Shown here: piece by piece, positions 43,079-45,528 of the stretch
Layout of the letters: each line of letters begins with the position of its first letter
Position numbering within the stretch: position 1 is the first letter of the stretch
Virus record (IMG/VR): IMGVR_UViG_3300044972_001081
Location: 1 to 45,528 of that record
Length of the DNA: 45,528 nt
Reading direction: 5' to 3' (one strand)
Origin: a virus
Position numbers and translations under genes: made by a program
Notes under the pieces: model-generated
What the model saw: only the letters and a program-made list of their open reading frames with translations
Told to the model about the DNA's origin: nothing
The model's database searches: none

Positions 43079-43969
43079 TTAGGCTCCTAATAATTTTCTG
43101 ATTTGTTCATTATCCATAATACCATCTGCAGTATATTTATTAGTTCTCTGCCATGATCTGACTGCTATTTCAGTCTGGAGACCATAAACACCATCAGCAC
43201 CTAGACCTAATTTAGCTTGAACCTTTTTAACAACATCACCAGTTGATTTTTTCTGGATTGTTGGATAACTTGCAGGAGCTGCCTTTTCAGTTACTACAGC
43301 GGCAGCAGGTGCAGATTTAACCGCAGGTGCTGAACTTACTGAACCACCAACAATTGCTTTTGCCTTTTTGTATCTAGCAGTTCTATCTTCAAGACCGATA
43401 GTCCCACCATTAATTTTCTTTGTCATGCCTACGATATCATCTGCATCTGCAAATTTTTCAAGACCATTCTTTTTCCAGAACCAGCAGGCAGACTCAAGAG
43501 CACCTTTCTTTGTTCTTACATAAGCGGCAGCTTCATCGGCAGTCATACCAATGTCTTTAGCAAAGACGGAATAATTATTTCTACCGGTAAGTTGCTTTAC
43601 GCCACCACCACGGAACTTCCAACCATCACCTGGTTGTGTATTGCCTAGCGCACCTTGCTTTGATCTATTTACATCCATGTAAACATAATTAGCAATTTTT
43701 TCTGGATTTCTTGCATATGCAGCTGCATCTTCCTTACCAGCACCAAAATATCTTGGAAATACCTTCAAAAGAGACTCTGTGCTATAGTTAAGATTTTCCT
43801 CAAGTGCACGAAAGTCTTGTGACTCATGCGAACACTGAGCCATAAAACTAGCTATACGTAATGGTGTAGTTATATTATACTTTTCAAAAAAGTCAACTGC
43901 TATATCATACCACTCAGCTGCTTCTTTATTTGATGGGATCATTTGTTGAAATTGTGAAGTTGTAATCAT
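43079..43969 (-). CDS. GH19 endolysin with C-terminal peptidoglycan-binding domain
   Basis: The 296-residue product has a chitinase-like GH19 lysozyme domain (about 1-205): QCSHESQDFRALEENLNYS with the catalytic glutamate E49, and FRGGGVKQLTGRNNY. An Ala/Pro linker (about 207-235) leads to a PG_binding_1 domain (about 236-296, STGDVVKKVQAKLG, DGVYGLQT). No signal peptide, so it needs the holin. The ATG overlaps the upstream stop as ATGA. Confidence 0.93.
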   Translation of the reverse strand: MITTSQFQQMIPSNKEAAEWYDIAVDFFEKYNITTPLRIASFMAQCSHESQDFRALEENLNYSTESLLKVFPRYFGAGKEDAAAYARNPEKIANYVYMDVNRSKQGALGNTQPGDGWKFRGGGVKQLTGRNNYSVFAKDIGMTADEAAAYVRTKKGALESACWFWKKNGLEKFADADDIVGMTKKINGGTIGLEDRTARYKKAKAIVGGSVSSAPAVKSAPAAAVVTEKAAPASYPTIQKKSTGDVVKKVQAKLGLGADGVYGLQTEIAVRSWQRTNKYTADGIMDNEQIRKLLGA

Positions 43970-44676
43970 TGTACTGCCATTGTCCTTATATGTTTATTAT
44001 ATCTTTTCTTTGGGCGATAACCACTGACTGCGGTGTCGCCGGTTCCAGGTTCACCAACTACTGTATCAGATACTTTAATATCGGGCACCGTTAAATCATC
44101 TTTTAGAAAATCTGAAAATGTTTTTCTACGCTTTAAGGGATCTGAATTAAAAGTTGCAGCTGCTCTTGTTCTATGCTTTTTCTGTTGAGCACGAGTTAAA
44201 CCAGGTTCACCCTGTGGTCCAACACCAATACCTGCAATAGCACCAGAGCCAACTGACATACCAATTGCTCCATCTTCCTTTATTTTTTTGTTGACATCTT
44301 CTGAAAGTATGGTATAATTGATATACATATCATAAAATAAATCTATTGATTCATCCAATACATCTTCCGATATATCCTCATTGAGAGTAGAGGAATCAGA
44401 AAATTCGTTCCATTCACGGATTAACCAGAGTGCAGCCGCATATGATGCAACTTTAGATGAACCACCTGGTACTTTTGCAAGTAGTTTTTTCAATTTTAAA
44501 ATCATAAGATCATATGTACGCAGGGAGTCTTTTTCTTCCTGGGTTTTTCGTTGATCTTTTTTCTTAAGAATATTCCCATCGGTATCAATAATACCTAGTT
44601 TATAGGCACTCCAATCCTCAAAGGGTGTTGTTAGTCTTCTTAAGAATTGATAGACAAGATATAGATCTACTAACAA
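43966..44676 (-). CDS. Conserved T4-like virion-region protein
   Basis: The 236-residue product has TTPFEDWSAYKLGIIDTDG and KVPGGSSKVASYAAALWL, a signature I recognise from T4-like marine phages; a basic tail follows. The start is TTG at 44676, with AAGGAA upstream. Its place among late genes suggests a structural or assembly role; function unknown. Confidence 0.75.
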   Translation of the reverse strand: MLVDLYLVYQFLRRLTTPFEDWSAYKLGIIDTDGNILKKKDQRKTQEEKDSLRTYDLMILKLKKLLAKVPGGSSKVASYAAALWLIREWNEFSDSSTLNEDISEDVLDESIDLFYDMYINYTILSEDVNKKIKEDGAIGMSVGSGAIAGIGVGPQGEPGLTRAQQKKHRTRAAATFNSDPLKRRKTFSDFLKDDLTVPDIKVSDTVVGEPGTGDTAVSGYRPKKRYNKHIRTMAVQ

Positions 44677-44690
44677 ATCAGTATTCCTTA

Positions 44691-45287
44691 TTATTTAGTA
44701 AGACGATTAACAGCACGATTAATCCCAGTTTTTCGATTTAATCTCATTTTATTGAGTTTCTTGTATTCTGGGCTTTTCATATCGGAGGTATGACCAATAT
44801 CTCTTTGAATATGAGTAAGATCATCTGCTGATTTCTTGACATATGAACCAAGAGTTTTCTTGTCCAGTTCATCAATCTGTTCTACTTCTTCATAATTCAT
44901 TTTAGACATCATGCGCTTCTCACCTTCTGCATATGCGTGTAGAGTTTGCATTTGGTCGTGTATGGATGCAAGTTTATTCTGATACCATTCTTCAGGGTCT
45001 GAACCCATGTCAAGGTATTCCATGATTTCCTCTGCTGCGTATGCAATGAATTGAAGTTGACGCATCATCATTGGAACTTCTTCCCATGCATTTTCATCAA
45101 GATCAGTTTCTTCGTTTTTCTCGATACCCTTAGCAATCTTATGAGCTTTTCTAATTGTGCTCTTTTCAAGCGGTGGTTCGTCACCAGTGGCCTTCATAGC
45201 AGCAGCCATACCTATTGCATATGGATTTGTCGCTTTTTCTTCGAGCTGTTCTATCATCATTGAGATAACTAAATCTTTCATCGACAT
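44691..45287 (-). CDS. Virion-associated protein sharing the EELDEL repeat
   Basis: The 198-residue product has a helical N-terminal part and ends with QIDELDKKTLGSYVKKSAD...GINRAVNRLTK, the same pattern seen twice in the 41674 gene. AGGAGAAA lies upstream of the ATG. It is probably a head or core-associated protein. The paralogy is visible in the sequence; the role is inferred. Confidence 0.7.
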   Translation of the reverse strand: MSMKDLVISMMIEQLEEKATNPYAIGMAAAMKATGDEPPLEKSTIRKAHKIAKGIEKNEETDLDENAWEEVPMMMRQLQFIAYAAEEIMEYLDMGSDPEEWYQNKLASIHDQMQTLHAYAEGEKRMMSKMNYEEVEQIDELDKKTLGSYVKKSADDLTHIQRDIGHTSDMKSPEYKKLNKMRLNRKTGINRAVNRLTK

Positions 45288-45527
45288 TTATATTTCTCCT
45301 AGTTTTTCGGTTATTATAGGGTCAGAATTAATCTTATTAGCATATATAATTTTGCCATCATATTCTATATAATCTGGCATAAAATTTAAATAGTCTACAA
45401 ATGGTTTTAAATAGTCTTGATAATCACTTAGTTTCATAAAAAGCATATTAGTTGCTTCTGTTCCGAAACAATTATATATGATAATAAGATGATTGAGAAT
45501 CAACCTTTCTTTCAAATCTCCAAATTG
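45288..45527 (-). CDS. Conserved T4-like protein, C-terminal part (runs off the window)
   Basis: The reading frame is open to the right edge; the visible part starts QFGDLKERLILNHLIII and contains YNCFGTEATNMLFMKL. I recognise the pattern from short conserved proteins in the structural region of T4-like marine phages. A TTG at 45515 is not the true start, since sense codons continue upstream. The stop is joined to the next gene. Confidence 0.72.
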   Translation of the reverse strand, partial: QFGDLKERLILNHLIIIYNCFGTEATNMLFMKLSDYQDYLKPFVDYLNFMPDYIEYDGKIIYANKINSDPIITEKLGEI

Positions 45528-45528
45528 C

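Noticed and set aside
1-45528. tRNA genes, CRISPR arrays, IS elements, attachment sites
   Set aside because: No cloverleaf, regular repeat-spacer array, transposase or direct-repeat-flanked element was found by reading; a tRNA scan would settle the first point.

Overview
The window is part of an AT-rich, densely packed T4-superfamily phage genome (a contractile-tailed phage of a Gram-negative host). The evidence is a linked T4-type set: gp61-like primase, gp30-like DNA ligase, RnlA-type RNA ligase, Dda/RecD-like helicase, folA-thyA-nrdB-nrdA, exact TATAAATA late-promoter motifs, and a block of virion and lysis genes of the kind seen in marine T4-like phages. Almost everything lies on the minus strand; only two genes, at 38.4-39.0 kb, are on the plus strand. 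Genes usually overlap by ATGA or TAATG, which allowed many starts to be corrected and about 20 small genes (14-59 aa) to be added. The host cannot be identified from the sequence.

Layout. 1-32 kb is an early/accessory region: strings of small genes of unknown function broken by recognisable enzymes, namely RNA ligase (1.4-2.5 kb), an SPFH membrane protein (3.6-5.0), DNA ligase (7.9-9.3), two calcineurin-like phosphoesterases (11.9 and 20.8), an SF1 helicase (12.8), a nicotinamide-to-NAD salvage pair (NAMPT at 14.2, NMN adenylyltransferase-Nudix at 16.3), a 2OG-Fe(II) oxygenase-like protein (17.4), a Thg1-like polymerase (18.6), an HD hydrolase (19.9), a polynucleotide-kinase-like P-loop protein (22.3), a ClpP-like protease (24.2), a NADAR protein (25.9), a SleB-like wall hydrolase (29.5), a secreted OmpA/Pal-like protein (30.3) and a glycosyltransferase-like protein (30.9). 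32.5-38.3 kb is the deoxynucleotide module folA-thyA-nrdB-nrdA. nrdA is broken into two genes carrying the halves of a split intein, with an HNH homing endonuclease gene between them. 38.3-40.1 kb holds a small late plus-strand operon and the primase. 40.1-45.5 kb is a late virion/lysis block: coiled-coil membrane protein, holin, o-spanin, i-spanin, two prohead/internal-protein candidates, a GH19 endolysin and conserved T4-like virion genes.

Regulation is unusually visible. Eleven near-identical minus-strand sigma70-type promoter cassettes (TTGACA-N17-TATACT followed by GATTCTATAAGG) are spread over 32 kb. A second promoter type carries the same 12-base word, AGAATCAGTATA, in the opposite orientation across the -10. 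In eight places the stop codon of the upstream gene is the TGA inside the -35 TTGACA. The homing endonuclease has a hairpin that hides its Shine-Dalgarno sequence, with a late promoter in the loop, the arrangement known from T4 I-TevI. Three genes of the NAD-metabolism region have leader hairpins with an AGAGA loop.

The accessory enzymes fit a picture in which the phage repairs cleaved tRNA (RNA ligase, kinase, Thg1-like polymerase), rebuilds NAD from nicotinamide, and may remove ADP-ribose from nucleic acid (NADAR). Each of these has a known or proposed role against host immunity; their joint role here is inference.
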